From assembly GCA_965112735.1 (NCBI GenBank), contig OZ218954.1:310001-374000 (forward strand): a stretch of DNA of 64,000 bases. Direction: 5' to 3'. The notes under the pieces were generated by a model. The model did no database searches and was not told where the DNA came from. It saw only the letters and a program-made list of their open reading frames with translations. Shown here one piece after another: positions 25,461 through 37,500 of the stretch (position 1 is its first letter; each line of letters begins with the position of its first letter). The position numbers and the translations under genes were made by a program. Source of the DNA: Phaeosaccion multiseriatum. Lineage: Eukaryota; Ochrophyta, other classes.

Positions 25461-28276
25461 TCATTCCTTGGCTAACACGTACACGTTACCCGTTGACTTG
25501 TCCGTGGCTCTCGCCGTGAGCACTCGAAAGTCGTAGTCAAGATAGCTGATGGTCCATATGCCTGCCCGCCCGTCAGGGAAGGGGCGCTTCACCGGTTGCC
25601 ATCCAAAGATCGAGAAGCCCACCTTTGATATGGTTGTGATGGTGGTAAGTCAGTGATCGAGGTAAGTCAGTGAGTGAGTGATGTAATTGATTGATATGGT
25701 CGTTTCGATGCCGGGGGGGACTTCTTTCTCTCTCTCTCTCTCTCTGTGTGTGTGCGTGTGCGAGTAAACACAAATATATACATACCGTATATAATACTAC
25801 TTCGTAGTACTTCGTAGTATCAAAGCACAAAATAAACACGAGTCACTCACCGTGAGGAAGATGACTCTCCACTGATTGCGATTCATCACCTCCCAGCTCG
25901 CCGCCAGCTCCCCCACCAACGGCCCGACCGTTACTTTGTTGACATACATGACGGACCCCACATCCACTTCTTGGGTCACTTGCCCCACGAAGGGACCCAC
26001 TTTCCCCGCACTCGACCCCTTTTGTGTGGTGAAAAGGAGCGTCCATTTGCCGCTGGAGAGGTCCGATTTGGCGGGATTTGGAGTAGGGTTGAGCTTGACG
26101 AGGTTGTTCAACGCACCGAGGATATCTGCCACCTGTGAGTGTGTGGGGAGGAGGTGGAGGCGGTGGGTGTGTGGTAGTCGGTGAAGAAGGTGTAGGTGGG
26201 TGGGTTGGTGATACAGACGGACGCGGAGAAAGAAGGGAGGAAGGGAGGGGAGGGCACCCAGGCACCGAGTGGGTTCGAACAAGGGCACCACGACCATCCA
26301 TCCATGCCCTGTATGGACCAATCACGTCACACTATCTTGTGAGCCGCCCTTGCCCTGTTCAGCAGAAGAGCCCGAGTCAAGTCAACAATCGACTGTGGAT
26401 GGTTGGGATACCTTTGTCCTTGAAAGCTGCCCCCATCTATCCCATCTTTCCTTTGTCTGTTTTTCAAAGCTGCCCCTCATCTATCTATCCGTCTTATCTC
26501 CCTGCCTAGTCAACTGACACTGCATCATGACAAGCCTACACTGGAAACTGACCTCTTCGTCTGTGGCCTTGATGCCGTTGTCGGTGTTTTTGGCGGTATT
26601 ACGAATGAGCGTTTTGAGCTCGAGCCTCTTCTCCAGGATGGCAGCAGACGACAAGCGTTTGTTGCTCTTGCCCTTCCCATCCTTACCCGTAGCACCACCT
26701 GGAGACCGAAGAATGGGACAAAGAGGAGGAGGAGGAGGAGGAGGAGGAAGGGTAGTAGCAGTAGTAGTAGTAGTAGTAGTAGTCGTAGTAGTAGTAGTAG
26801 TTGTTGTTGTTGTTGTAGTACGAGGAGGAGGAGGAGGAGGAGGAGGAGGAGGAGGAGGAAGAGACGGATAGAGTAGACAGTATGAGGGTTGGGGAACACG
26901 ACAAGACGGGCCAAGTACTCCCTCCCTACACTCCTTCCCTGCTCTCCCTTGCCTCACCTCCTCCCTCCTTCCCTCCCTCCCTCCCTCCCTGCCTCCCTCC
27001 CTCTCTCCCTCCCTTCCTCCCTCCATCCCTCCTTCCCTCCCAACTCACTCAGTCACTCGCGCCCTCACTCGCCACCCCTCTTTCTTCCTTGCCCCCCCTT
27101 CCTGCCTCCCCTCCTCTCTCCTAACCCACTCCTTGGCGCGCTCACTCACTCAGCACCCCTCCCTCTCTCCCTCCCTCTCCCTCCCTCCATCCCTGCCCTC
27201 CTCTCCCTCCATCCCTGCCCTCCTCTCCCTCCCTCCCTCCCCTCCCTCCCTCCCTCCCTCCCTGCCCTCCTCTCCCTCCATCCCTCCCTGCCCTCCTCTC
27301 CACCCCTCCCTCTCTGCCCTCCTCTCCACCCCTCCCTCTCTGCCCTCCTCTTCTCCCTCCCTCCCTGCCCTCCCTCTCCACCCCTCCCTCCCTGCCCTCC
27401 TCTTCTCCCTCCCTCCCTGCCCTCCCTCTCCACCCCTCCCTCCCTGCCCTCCTCTCCCTCCCTCCCTCCCTGCCCTCCTCTCCAGCCCTCCCTCTCCAGC
27501 CGTCCCTCCCTGCCCTCCTCTCCAGCCCTCCTCTCCACCCCTCCGTCCTGCCCTCCTCTCTTCCCTCTGCATCACCGAGGCCCTCACTCACCACTCCTCT
27601 TCCTTCTCTTTTCCAACCAACTGCCCAACACGGAGCCTCCGAAGAGGGGCCTGGTTACAAGGCTTGGGCCGCCACCACGACCGCTGCTACTGCTCCTGCT
27701 ACTGTAACTCCTGCGAGACGACACTGTTATTGGCTCCGGCTGCTGCGCTGGTGCGAAGATGCCCCCCTCCACCCTCCTTTGTCGCTGCCTTCCAAAAACG
27801 CCACTTTCTCCTCCTCCCCCTCCCCCTCCTCCTCCGTTGCTGCTGGTGCCACCGCTGCAGCGGCTATTGTAGCAGGACACCTTTATTCGCTCCGACTGCT
27901 GCTGCGGTGGGCCGAACGTGCATCCCCTCCCACCCCTCTTGTGGTGCCTTTGTGTTTGCAGTCTCCTTTCAAATTGTTTCCTTCCAGTGATGCCTCCTGC
28001 CCAGCCATTGCAGCTGCTCCTTCTGTTGCTCCATCTGCTGCTACCCCGCCTCTGACCACCCACTGCTGCTTCTGCTCTTCCTGCTCCTCGTCCTACTCCT
28101 CCTGCTGCTGCTGCTGCTGCCCGTGCCGCTAAGGGTGGAGGCTTGCATACGAATGCTGCTGATCGCATGGTCGCAGCAGCCGCGGCGCTATTGGTCAGGA
28201 AAGACGACGCACAGAGAATACATGCCGTCGGCAGTGATAGCAGTAGCTTTATGGATCTGTGCATGTGGAGCAGCAT
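25461..28276 (-). CDS. PAP/fibrillin (plastid lipid-associated) protein, plastid precursor
   Basis: Fibrillins coat plastoglobules and thylakoid-associated lipids in plastids (family knowledge). Four exons: 27592-28276, 26553-26698, 25851-26132 and 25461-25622 (424 residues, phases fit). Family signature: LKTLIRNTAKNTDNGIKATD, then VADILGALNNLVKLNPTPNP, SGKWTLLFTTQKG, MYVNKVTVGPLVGELAASWE, and the C-terminal GIWTISYLDYDFRVLTARA ending VYVLAKE-stop. The N-terminus has a hydrophobic signal (IKLLLSLPTACILCASS) followed directly by Phe, the ASAFAP-type secondary-plastid signal. The roughly 210-residue stretch between signal and PAP domain is Arg/Gly/Ser-rich low complexity and its extent is less certain; the donor at 27592 is the only one giving the right phase. 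The gene is head-to-head with the FYVE-hydrolase gene, 152 bp apart. Confidence 0.88.
27150..27560. repeat. Degenerate CCTCC/TGCCCTCCTCT minisatellite in the PAP intron
   Basis: Pyrimidine-rich on the plus strand, built from repeated ccctgccctcctctcc-type units. On the transcribed (minus) strand it is the purine-rich 5' part of the intron following the first PAP exon. Confidence 0.8.
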
Positions 28277-28428
28277 TTGCAGAGAGAGCTTATACTTACT
28301 TCGCTCACCAGCACAGAGGGGGGGGGGGGTGTCAACAAATGGCGATGGATATGGGTAAATTCAATTTTTTTTTTTTCAACTCGATGCCCTTCTGAGATCG
28401 GCGCTGCTCCCTTGTTGTTCGCTCGTTC
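28277..28428. promoter_or_regulatory. 152-bp divergent promoter between PAP/fibrillin and FYVE-hydrolase genes
   Basis: The start codons face away from each other across 152 bp holding a 12-13 base G run (28319-28330) and a T run (28365-28376). Promoter function is inferred from geometry. Confidence 0.45.
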
Positions 28429-31400
28429 ATGTCCGTGATGTCTGCAGCGGTGCAGCAGCCCGGTGACTGCTGCCAGGACTGCGGATCTTTCTTTGGCATG
28501 TATCGCAAGAGGGGAGAATGCGACATCTGCTTCATGTGAGTGTCCCTGAAAAGGGCGGGAGAGAGAGAGAGAGAGAAAGAGAGAGCGAGGGAGAGAGGGA
28601 CACACAGAGGGAGAGAGAGAGACAGAGAGATGGTCGGAGCGTAGAGAGCTTAAAGGGCGAGAGCGAGAGGGAGTGTGTTAGAGAGAGAGAGAGTGTGAGA
28701 GGGGAGTGTGTGTGTGAGGGAGAAGAGAGAGAAGATCAGAGAATGAGTGCAGACAGGACACGATGTGGTTGCTCTGGTGAGCTCTGACGAGCTCGGGGAG
28801 GGATTGCAAGCGAGTCGTTGGAGGAGCCGGCCCGTGGGATACGGGCGATACTACGGCGAAGCATCTAGCTTCTGCTGGCCCTTCCGCTCCCCCCCCCAAT
28901 TTTGTAGCACACCTCTGGCTCCTCCTCCACTCACTCACTCACTCACTCTCTCCCTCACTCACCGTTCTTGCAACGTACCTACCTACCTTCTTCTCCTCCT
29001 CCTCCTCCTCCTCCTCCTCCTCCTCCTCCTCCTCCTCCTCCTCCTCCTCCTCCTCCTCCTCCTCCTCCTCCTCCTCCTCCTCCTCTTCCTCCTCCTCCTG
29101 CTCCTCCTCCTCCTCCTCCCACTACTCCTCCCCCTCCCCCTCTCAGACCGCTATGCAGCAGGTGCGCAGTCCCTGTAGGCAACAGGAGAGGCAAGAGAGC
29201 CTGTCAGCTCTGTGGGGCAGGGAGACGCAAAATCTCCCGCAAACCCAGCCAGTCCGCCCAGCCTCCCGCTTCTGGAGGAGGACGACGTGGAGGAGGAGGA
29301 GGAGGAGGAAGGGGAGGGGATGGCAATAGATGGCAAACCTACGAGGAGGAGCAAGATGCAGCAGCAGCCGACGCGGCAGTCGCTGATGCTCGGACTTTGA
29401 TACCTGCCCAGCTGAGCAGCCCCAGAACGGCCGACAGCATGATGGCAAGGAGGTTGAACGAAGACCGCATGAATCGCGTCACCATCCTCCCCAGCAGCGG
29501 GCAGCAGGTGTGTGGAGGTGGATCCTCTTGCTCTCTGCATGTCCATCCTCCTCCTCCTCCTCCTCCTCCTCCTCCTCCTCCTCCTCCTCCTCCTCCTCCT
29601 CCTCCTCCTCCTCCTCCTCTGTATCAAGAATGTCGATCCCTCCCATACTTGACTGTCGATGCCCTGACACCCATCCCGTATGCCGCCACACGCAGGTGTC
29701 GTGGAGTGAGTGTGGAGACCCAATCGGCCTCCCTGTCTTTGTGGTGTTGGGTCTCGGGGCCCACAGATACGTAGTGCTTACTGTGGAGGACGAGGCGAAG
29801 CGGCATGGACTGCGTCTCATATGTGTGGACCGCCCCGGCACAGGTGGGTCATGGACACTCAGGAGGGAGGGAGGGAGGGAGAGAGAGAGAGAGAGAGAGA
29901 GGGAGGGAGGGAGGGAGGGAGGGAGGGAGATGAAGGTGTGAGACAAGGAGGGAGCGGGAGGAGGGGGAGAGTGAGTTAAGCCTTTCTTTCCTTCTACCTC
30001 CCACCCTCTCTCCTCTGCCTCCTCCCTCCCTCCCGCCCTCCTCTGCCTCCCGTCCCTTCTTACTTACTCACTCTCTCACCCACTAACACCCTCTCTCACT
30101 CACTGACTTACTGCGCCCCTCCCCCCCCCTGGGCTCAGGCGGCACGCCCCTCGCGAAGGACGGTATGAGCATTGCTGCCAACAAGGTTAGTGTGAGTTTA
30201 GCTTCAGCTTCATTGTTCAGATTCAATTCCATTCCTTTCTTATAGGTGTTCGTCTTTGAAGGAGGTGATTGATTGGTTCGGGCTCAATTGTATGATATCC
30301 ACCCCCTTCCATTCCCTTCCATTCATCACCATCATGACCCTCCATCACCATCATCACCACCACCATCACCTCCATCACCACCATCACCACCATCACCACC
30401 ATCACCACCACCATCACCACCACTATCATCACCATCATCACCATCATCACCATCATCACCCTCCATCACCATCATCACCCTCCATCACCATCATCACCCT
30501 CCATCCCCACCATCACCACCACCACCACCACCACCATCACCACCATCACCACCACCACCAACACCATCCTTAGGGCAATGTCCGCAGGGCCGTTTCGCGT
30601 CGCCTTGCCGCCGTCGGAGACACCCTCGAGGAGCTCCGCGTGTTGCTTAGGCTTGGGGAGCGTGTGGGACTCATCGGACAGAGCCTGGGTGCCTCCTACG
30701 CCCTGCATGCCTGTGCCGCCTCGGAAACCGCAAAAACCTCAGAAGCGCAAACTCAATCCTCCAACGCTTGTCCCCGGGGTGGGGGGCTTGGGCAGCATGT
30801 GGTGTCACCCATTGCGCTCATCTCCCCCTGGGTACCGGCGTCCACCCCGGGGTCTCGCCCCAGCCTGAGTACGCTCTCCCGCTTGACACCGGGTAGGTAA
30901 ATGTAGTATGTATCGTTACGTAAGATGTCTTACTTCCCCCTCGCGTCTGACGTCAGGTATTCTGGTCCTCCCGCTTCTTCTGAGCCTGACCCCGACCCTT
31001 TGCATTGACACCTCACCCCTCACACCTCACACCTCACACCTCACACCTCACACCCCACACCTTCACACCTCACCCCTCACACCTCACACCTCACACCTCA
31101 CACCTCACACCTCACACCTCACACCTCACACCTCACACCTCACACCTCACACCTCACACCTCACCCCTCACCCCTCACACCTCACACCTCACACCTCACA
31201 CCTCACACTTCACCCCTCACACCTCACACTTCACCCCTCACACCCGATACCAGGTATTCTGGTGGCGGCTTGCAAAGTTGGAGACGGCTTGGCGAACCTG
31301 TTTCCGGGAGTCTTCGCCGGCGTGGGGGGAGGAGGGGAGGAGGTGGGGGAGAAGGGTGAGGGGGGCAAGGGGGGAGGAGGAGGGCCGTTTGGAGGATTTG

Positions 31401-33906
31401 GGGGGTTTCTTCAGGGTCGGGGAGGAGGAGGAGCAGGAGGAGGAGGAGCAGGAGGAGGAGGAGGAGCAGGAGGGGGAGGAGGAGGGGTAGGGATGATAGC
31501 TGTGGATGCGGAGAGTGAGACAGGTGCTGGGGTGGCGTTGGGAGGCCCGGGTACCCAAGAGCTGATGCGAAGGTGAGTCATGAGTGAGGCGATGATCAGA
31601 CTCTCCTACTGGGGACATCTCCTCCCGACTCCCCGACTCCCCCCCCCCCCCTAGCCCTCCGCTTGGTCCGCCCCTAACCCCCCTGCTTTGGTTCCCCTTC
31701 GCCCCCCTGATTTGTTCCCCCTCGCCCCCTGTTGTTCCCCCTCGCCCGCTTTCCCCTTTGCCGCAGGGTGGTGGAGGCGCAGAAGAAAGAGGGCAAGGCG
31801 GGCACAGTCGAGGACATGCTTATGGCCCTTAAGATCGACCCGGAAGCCCTCCTGCCGGTGGCTCGGGACCCTCGCTCTAGCTCTGGCTTTGGCTCTGGCC
31901 GGGGCTCAAGCTCTGACACCAGGTACTGCGGGCTTTGGCTGTGCCCTCTGCTGGCTTTGCCGTCGTATCACCAACTGCTGATCGTACTGGGCGTGTTGGT
32001 CGGGGTTAGGACGCTGGCATGTGTCCTCACCTTGCCTCCCTCGGCGTCCCCTCTCTTTCCTGACATCCTTCTCTGCCCTCACACCCTTGTCCTGACACCC
32101 TCTCTCTCTCTGATGTCCTGACACCCTCTCTGTCTCTCTCTGTCTCTCTCTGTCTCTCTCTCTCTCTCTCTGTCCTGACACCCCCTCTCTCTGTTTTGAT
32201 ACCCTCTCTCTCTCTCTACTATTCGACTGTAGGAAGTGTCAGGACAAGCGGGCGTGTGTAAAGCACAGGGTGAAGGTGTGGCACGGCCGCTGTGACACGA
32301 TTGTGCCCATTGCAGCGGCGAGGGGGTGGCTGGAGAAGGCATTTCCTCAGCCCCAGCAGGTGGGTTATTGACTTACTGGGGTGGGGTATTGACTTACTGG
32401 GGTGGGTGATTGACTTACTGGGGTGGGTGATTGACTTACTGGGGTGGGGTATTGACTTACTGTGGTGGGTTATGGACTTACTGGGGTGGGTTGCTGACTT
32501 ACTGGGGTGGGTTGCTGACTTACTGGGGTGGGTTATGGACTTACTGGGGTGGGTTATTGACTTACTGGGGTGGGTTATGGACTTACTGGGGTGGGTTTTT
32601 GACTTACTGGGATGGGTTATTGACTTACTGGGGTGGCTTATTGACTAACTGGGGTGGGTTATTAACTTACTGGGGTGGTTCATGACTTACAGAGAAGGCC
32701 CTGCCTCAGCCACAGCAGGTAGAGTGTATAGGGTGCAGCGGATAGGATGGAAAGACAGGGGGAAGATGAGGGATTGTGGGCGGATAATTACTTCGTGGGT
32801 GGGTACGACTTGCCTATGCCTCAGCCCTCCTCCCTCCCTCTCTGTATCACCAACTCGCCCAGGTGGACATTGTGGTGAAGATGCGAGGTACGCACTCCCT
32901 CCTCTTCGACGCGTCCGTCATCTCCGCCGCCTTTGGAGAGATTAGCACGGAGCTGCGCAAGGCTATGGACGAAGCGGTGGCCAGAGGAGAAGTTGGTAAT
33001 ACGGGAGCAGCGTGGTCGGCAGCAGCGTCAACAGCAGCAGCAGCAGCAGTAGCTCGTGGTACAGCAGTTGGTGATATAGGACCAAGAGGACGACGATTCC
33101 GAAGCCGATCGTTCTCACCGAGTAGAGAAAGAGAAGAGGTGAAACCCCGACGGGGCAGTGGGGGTGGTGGAAGCGGCCCCCTGGGTGGTCTGTTTGGCTT
33201 ATTTTCATCTGCCTTGTCGTCTCCGAGACACGAGTTGGCGGAACAGCAGCAGCAGCAGGGGTCGTCGCCAATGAGGAAGCGTTACGAGGGGGGGGAGGAG
33301 ACGAAGGAGGAGGGTGAGGAGGGTGAGGAGGTTGGATGGTATGGCAATGATGAGAACATCAGCAATAAGGGGAACCGCAAGCAGGAGGACAGTGAAAGTT
33401 ACAACAGTCACAACGGCCACAGAATCACAAATGGCAAGGGCAAAGATGCGGCAAGTACGCCACCCCCCCCGGGGCAGTGGATGGACTCAGGGCTCGCGCT
33501 TTCTCCTCAGAAGGGAAGGAGGGAAGGTCCAAGAGGGACAGGAACGACGACGAGGAGCACCCGTCTGGAGCACCAACAGCAGCAGGAGGAGGGAAAGTCA
33601 TATGGGCAGGAGCAGAGGAGGTCAGGGGGGGGCAACATGAGCCCAGCGACTTTGGCTGGTGAGGGTTTCCGAGTAGAGAAGGAGGAGCATCACCAATTGG
33701 GTACCCCAGGCTCCGGCAAGGGTTGGGAGAGAGCGTGGGATAGGGAGGAGGGGGAGGAGGGGGAGGAGGACGAGAGCAAGGAGGAGGAGGAGGAGGAGGA
33801 GGAGGAGGAGGAGGAGGAGAAGGAAGATCAGGGAGCCGGCTGGAACCCCTTCAAGATGGTGTGGAATGCGGCGGCATTTGTGCTCTCCTCGGCGCAGCAG
33901 GAGTGA
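28429..33906 (+). CDS. FYVE-like zinc finger fused to an alpha/beta-hydrolase
   Basis: Nine exons: 28429-28535, 29147-29507, 29696-29843, 30139-30185, 30574-30892, 31254-31572, 31767-31922, 32233-32359 and 32863-33906 (875 residues). Residues 15-58 hold eight Cys spaced C-x2-C-x12-C-x2-C-x4-C-x2-C-x12-C-x2-C, the FYVE layout, but RKRGECDIC replaces the canonical RRHHCRxC, so PI3P binding is doubtful. The second domain is an alpha/beta-hydrolase: GLPVFVVLGLGAHRYV, VDRPGTGGT, nucleophile elbow GQSLGAS (Ser258), Asp507 in WHGRCDTIVP and His539 in MRGTHSLL form a plausible triad. The last 300 residues are charged low complexity with a Glu run. The substrate is unknown; a membrane-lipid hydrolase is a guess. 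One AVGD motif copy lies in the last exon. Splice phases agree throughout. Confidence 0.82.
30310..30570 (+). repeat. (CAC/CAT)n trinucleotide tract
   Basis: Mixed CAC, CAT and CTC triplets fill the intron up to the acceptor at 30573. Confidence 0.85.
31013..31250 (+). repeat. CACACCTCAC array between two copies of an exon start
   Basis: About 28 copies of the 8-mer CACACCTC with variants. The array is flanked by two copies of CAGGTATTCTGG (30954-30965 and 31251-31262); the second is the true acceptor of the 31254-31572 exon. Confidence 0.85.
32360..32690 (+). repeat. 21-22 bp array (TATTGACTTACTGGGGTGGGT) starting at a splice donor
   Basis: About 15 near-identical units begin at the donor of the 32233-32359 exon and end just before a second copy of that exon's last 27 bases. 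The array is intronic and not a CRISPR: units are contiguous without spacers. Confidence 0.92.
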
Positions 33907-34533
33907 GAGAGCTTATTCAGTCTTCGTAGTACTTAGTACTTAGTAAGAGAAAGGAAAGAAGGAAGTGGGGAGGGTGAGGAGTCTTTCTTCTCTATTGGTC
34001 TTCTACCTTTGATGTATGTAACACCCCCCCCCCCTTGCTGGACTTGACTCCCTTCGAATTGGCCCGACGACGGCTTTTGGAGCTCTCAGTGGCGAGCGTT
34101 GTGGTCGGAGGTGTCGATAAGATCCATTTCTTTGGAAAAATTAGAGGAAACCATCGGGGGGGGGGGGGGGGGGGCTGAATTCTCTCTCTCCGTAAACCGA
34201 CAGAAGTGATTCTCCCTCCCTGCTGCTGCGGCACGGTTACGGTACGACCGCTGTACAGCGTTAAGCGTTAACGTAGACGCCATCCACCACCAGGAGCTTG
34301 GTGCCACATTAACGTAGGCGCCATCCACCAGGAGCGTGGTGCCATGTGACCGACCTCGCTGGCCTATGTGTTGTTAGCGGTCTGTTCACGCCCTCACTGG
34401 TCCATGCCTCACGGCCTCACTCGTTAAGGCAAAAGTTCAGTTCATCCACGAGAGACTTGGCCCAATCACAGCAGCGGCGGCCTATGGAGAAGGCGTCCCT
34501 CGTTAACGGCCTATGGAATGCCTCGCTAACGGC
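33907..34533. other. Convergent spacer with duplicated segments of the MSH2 3' end
   Basis: Between two opposed stop codons. Next to the MSH2 stop, copies of the terminal coding segment recur (ggcctatggaggaaggc-type at 34479-34560, three imperfect copies). A second short repeat, caccaggagcttggtgccac, occurs twice at 34288-34345. A 16-17 base G run is at 34157-34173. No other gene seen. Confidence 0.5.
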
Positions 34534-37500
34534 CTATGGAGGAAGGCCTCCGTCGTTAACGTAGAGCTTGTCCACGAGAGACCTGGTCATCTTCACGGCC
34601 TCCTTGGGGTCGACCATGTCGAGGGGCAGCCGCTTGAATGCATCCGCCAAGCGGTGCAGCTTGGACACGTCGTGCACAGCCCGTCCCTTGCTACGCTTGT
34701 TGGTGGTATCTCCCCCAACATTTTCACCATTGGCAACGCCATCTGTGACTCCCTGCTGTCCATCCACTGCCATCGTCTCTCCGGAGCCTTGGAAGCTCTC
34801 CAGCATGGCTGCTTTACGCTTGGCGTCTCGGATGAGTTTGGCGGGAAAGCCTGCCATGGCGGCCACGTGGATGCCGAAGGACTGCAGGCAAGGGCCCTTC
34901 TTGACCTGTTGGTGATACAGCGAGGGAGAGGGGAGAGGAGGCAGGGAGAGGAGGGATACACGGGCGTTGAGGGAGTGTCAGGACAACGTCAATCGTCTCG
35001 CCCTGAGCTGAGCTTCCGACCGCGAGGCACTTCATGCAAACATGCCATTGCCATTCCCCTCCATTCCACTGCCATCTCACTGCCACTCCACTGCCATTCC
35101 ACTGCCATTTCCTTGCTATTCCACTGCCATTCCATGCAAAGACTCCTTCCTTTCCTCCCTCCACCCTGCCCATCCACTCCACCCCACCCACCCCCTAGCC
35201 CCCACCCACTGACTTACTCACCCACCCACCCACCCACTGACTTAGCTCACCTCGTACAGCATTGTGATCTTATCCATCTCCGCCACCGCACTGACGTGCC
35301 AGTTCTGCACACACCCCCTGGAGAGGGGCAGTGACGTCATCTCGTGGTAGTGGGTGGCGAAGAGGGCAAAGGCCTGTGGGACGTGGTGATACGGGTAGGA
35401 ATCACAGTTGGTGGGTCAGGTTCAGTTTCAGTTTGGTGGGGAGTCAGTCAGGCCTGACGGGGTCAGTTTCGCTCGCTGACTGAACTGACCCAATCTGACT
35501 TCTGTCATCAAAGAACAGCAGCAATGCCTCTTTCCCTCTCTCCCCCTCTTCTTCTCCCTCTCCCTCTCCCCCCCACCCCCCCTCCCTTCTCTCTCCCTCT
35601 CACTCTCTCCGTCTCTCTCTCTCTCTCCCCCTCTTCTCTCCCTCTGTCTCTTATCCCTCACGTAAGCCTCACGTAAGCCTCACGTAAGCCTCACGTAAGC
35701 AAGGCTCCCATCTTACCTGAATGTGATCCACAATGTACTCGCTAATGGCCCACGCCAAACCGAAACCGTCGAACGTCGACGTGCCCCTCCCGAGCTCGTC
35801 GATGATGAGAAGCGAGTCCTTGGTGGCCGAGGAGAGGATGGAGGAGGCCTCGAGCATCTCGCTCATGAAGGTCGATATGCCTCTTTGTTGGGCATCGCCG
35901 GCACCCACTCGCGCGAAGATGGCGTCTCTGTTAATATATGGGGACGGGGAGGGGGATGGCAGTGGTTGAGATGAGATAGATGGGATGGGCAGTGGAGGGG
36001 GGCGGCAGTGGATGGGATGGCAGCCTATGCCCATGAGATGGCAGTGGATGGGATGGGGTAGTCTATGCGATGGCAGTGGATGGGATGGCAGTGGAGGGGG
36101 TGATGTAAACGTGAGCGTAGCTAATAGTTACGTAATGATACACACCTGATGGAGATCTCTGCGGACTCGCAGGGGACGAAGGCGCCCACTTGGGCCATCA
36201 CCTGGAGTAACGGAGCGTAATGGACGTTAAAACGAGTGGGCAATGGAGTGCATAATGGAGGGTAGCGGAGCGTAATGGAGGGAAACGGAGTGGGCAAAGG
36301 AGTGCGTAATGGAGGGTAGCGGAGCGTTATGGAGGGCAACGGAGTGGGCAACGGAGTGCGTAATGGAGTGGATGATGGAGTGTAGCGGAGCGTGTCTGAG
36401 TGCAAGGAGTGTAAAGGAGGGTGACGGAGAGGAAAGGAGTCAAGTGTAACGGTTTGTAACTGAAGGGATTTCTTACCACAATGGCCCCTACGGTCCGGAT
36501 GTAGGTACTCTTGCCACCCATGTTGGGCCCCGTGATGACCAGAAAGCGCCCCTCGTCTTTAGTCATGTTGTATCTGGAAGAGGAGAGGAGAGGAGAAGGG
36601 GGGGGGGGGGGGAGGGGGAAGGAGAGGGAGGGAGGGAAGGAGGGAGGTGGAGAGGGAGAGAGTGACGGAAGGAGGGGGAGAGGGAGAGAGCCAGAGAGGG
36701 GGAACAGAGAGGGACAGACAGAGAAAGGGAGGCAGAGAAAGAGAAGAGAGGAGGAAAAGGAGTGCGGCAAACAGAGCTCGATATGAGAAGGCAAAAGGGT
36801 CAACGGACGACAAGAGAAGCCATCCACTGCCATCGTGCAAAAGGGTCAACGAAGGAAGAGAGTGGGGGGGTAGCAGCAATCGCTAGCGGAACTGCCATCC
36901 ACTGCCATCCATCCATCCATCCATCCATCCACTGCCATCGCACGAACCCGTTGGGCATGAAGGTCATCTCGTCCTGCCACTCGAGACAGGGATGGCGAGC
37001 CTGTGTGTTAAGTCAACGAAATCCACAAGGTAGCAATATTAAGTAAGTCATGTACGTAAGATAAGAAAAGGGGGCACTCGGGGTAAAGCTGAGCCCTTCT
37101 CAAGACCAGGGTGGGTGCCGTTACCTGTGACAGTTTCAATACCATGTCCCCCCGGGGTCGCATGGAGGGCCTTACGTACTCCTGCGGGGCCAGAGCGGCC
37201 ACCTCTGACGGGGGAAGGGGGGGGTGGGGGGTGTATATCATTGACTTACACGGGCATGGGAATCAACCTAAGCGTTACGTAAGTGTATGTGTGTAGTTAA
37301 TTGTGTGTGTGGTGTGTGATTACGGTCACGAGGAGCTCTCTCTCTCTCTCTAGAGAGACAAGAGAGAAGTGTTGTTAAAGGTGGTCTGAAGCTCACGAGG
37401 ACAGAGAGAGAGGGGGGGAGAGAGACAAGAGAGAAGTGTTGCTAAAGGTGGTCTGAAGCTCACGAGGACAGAGAGAGAGAGAGAGAGACAAAAGCTAGGT

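Noticed and set aside
32360-32690. Regular 21-22 bp repeats resembling a CRISPR array
   Set aside because: Units are contiguous with no unique spacers, the host is eukaryotic and the array lies inside an intron.
34157-34173. Long G and C homopolymers as regulatory quadruplex sites (also 9151-9166, 28319-28330, 56117-56129)
   Set aside because: Homopolymers are scattered through introns and spacers and may partly be assembly artefacts; nothing ties them to a function.
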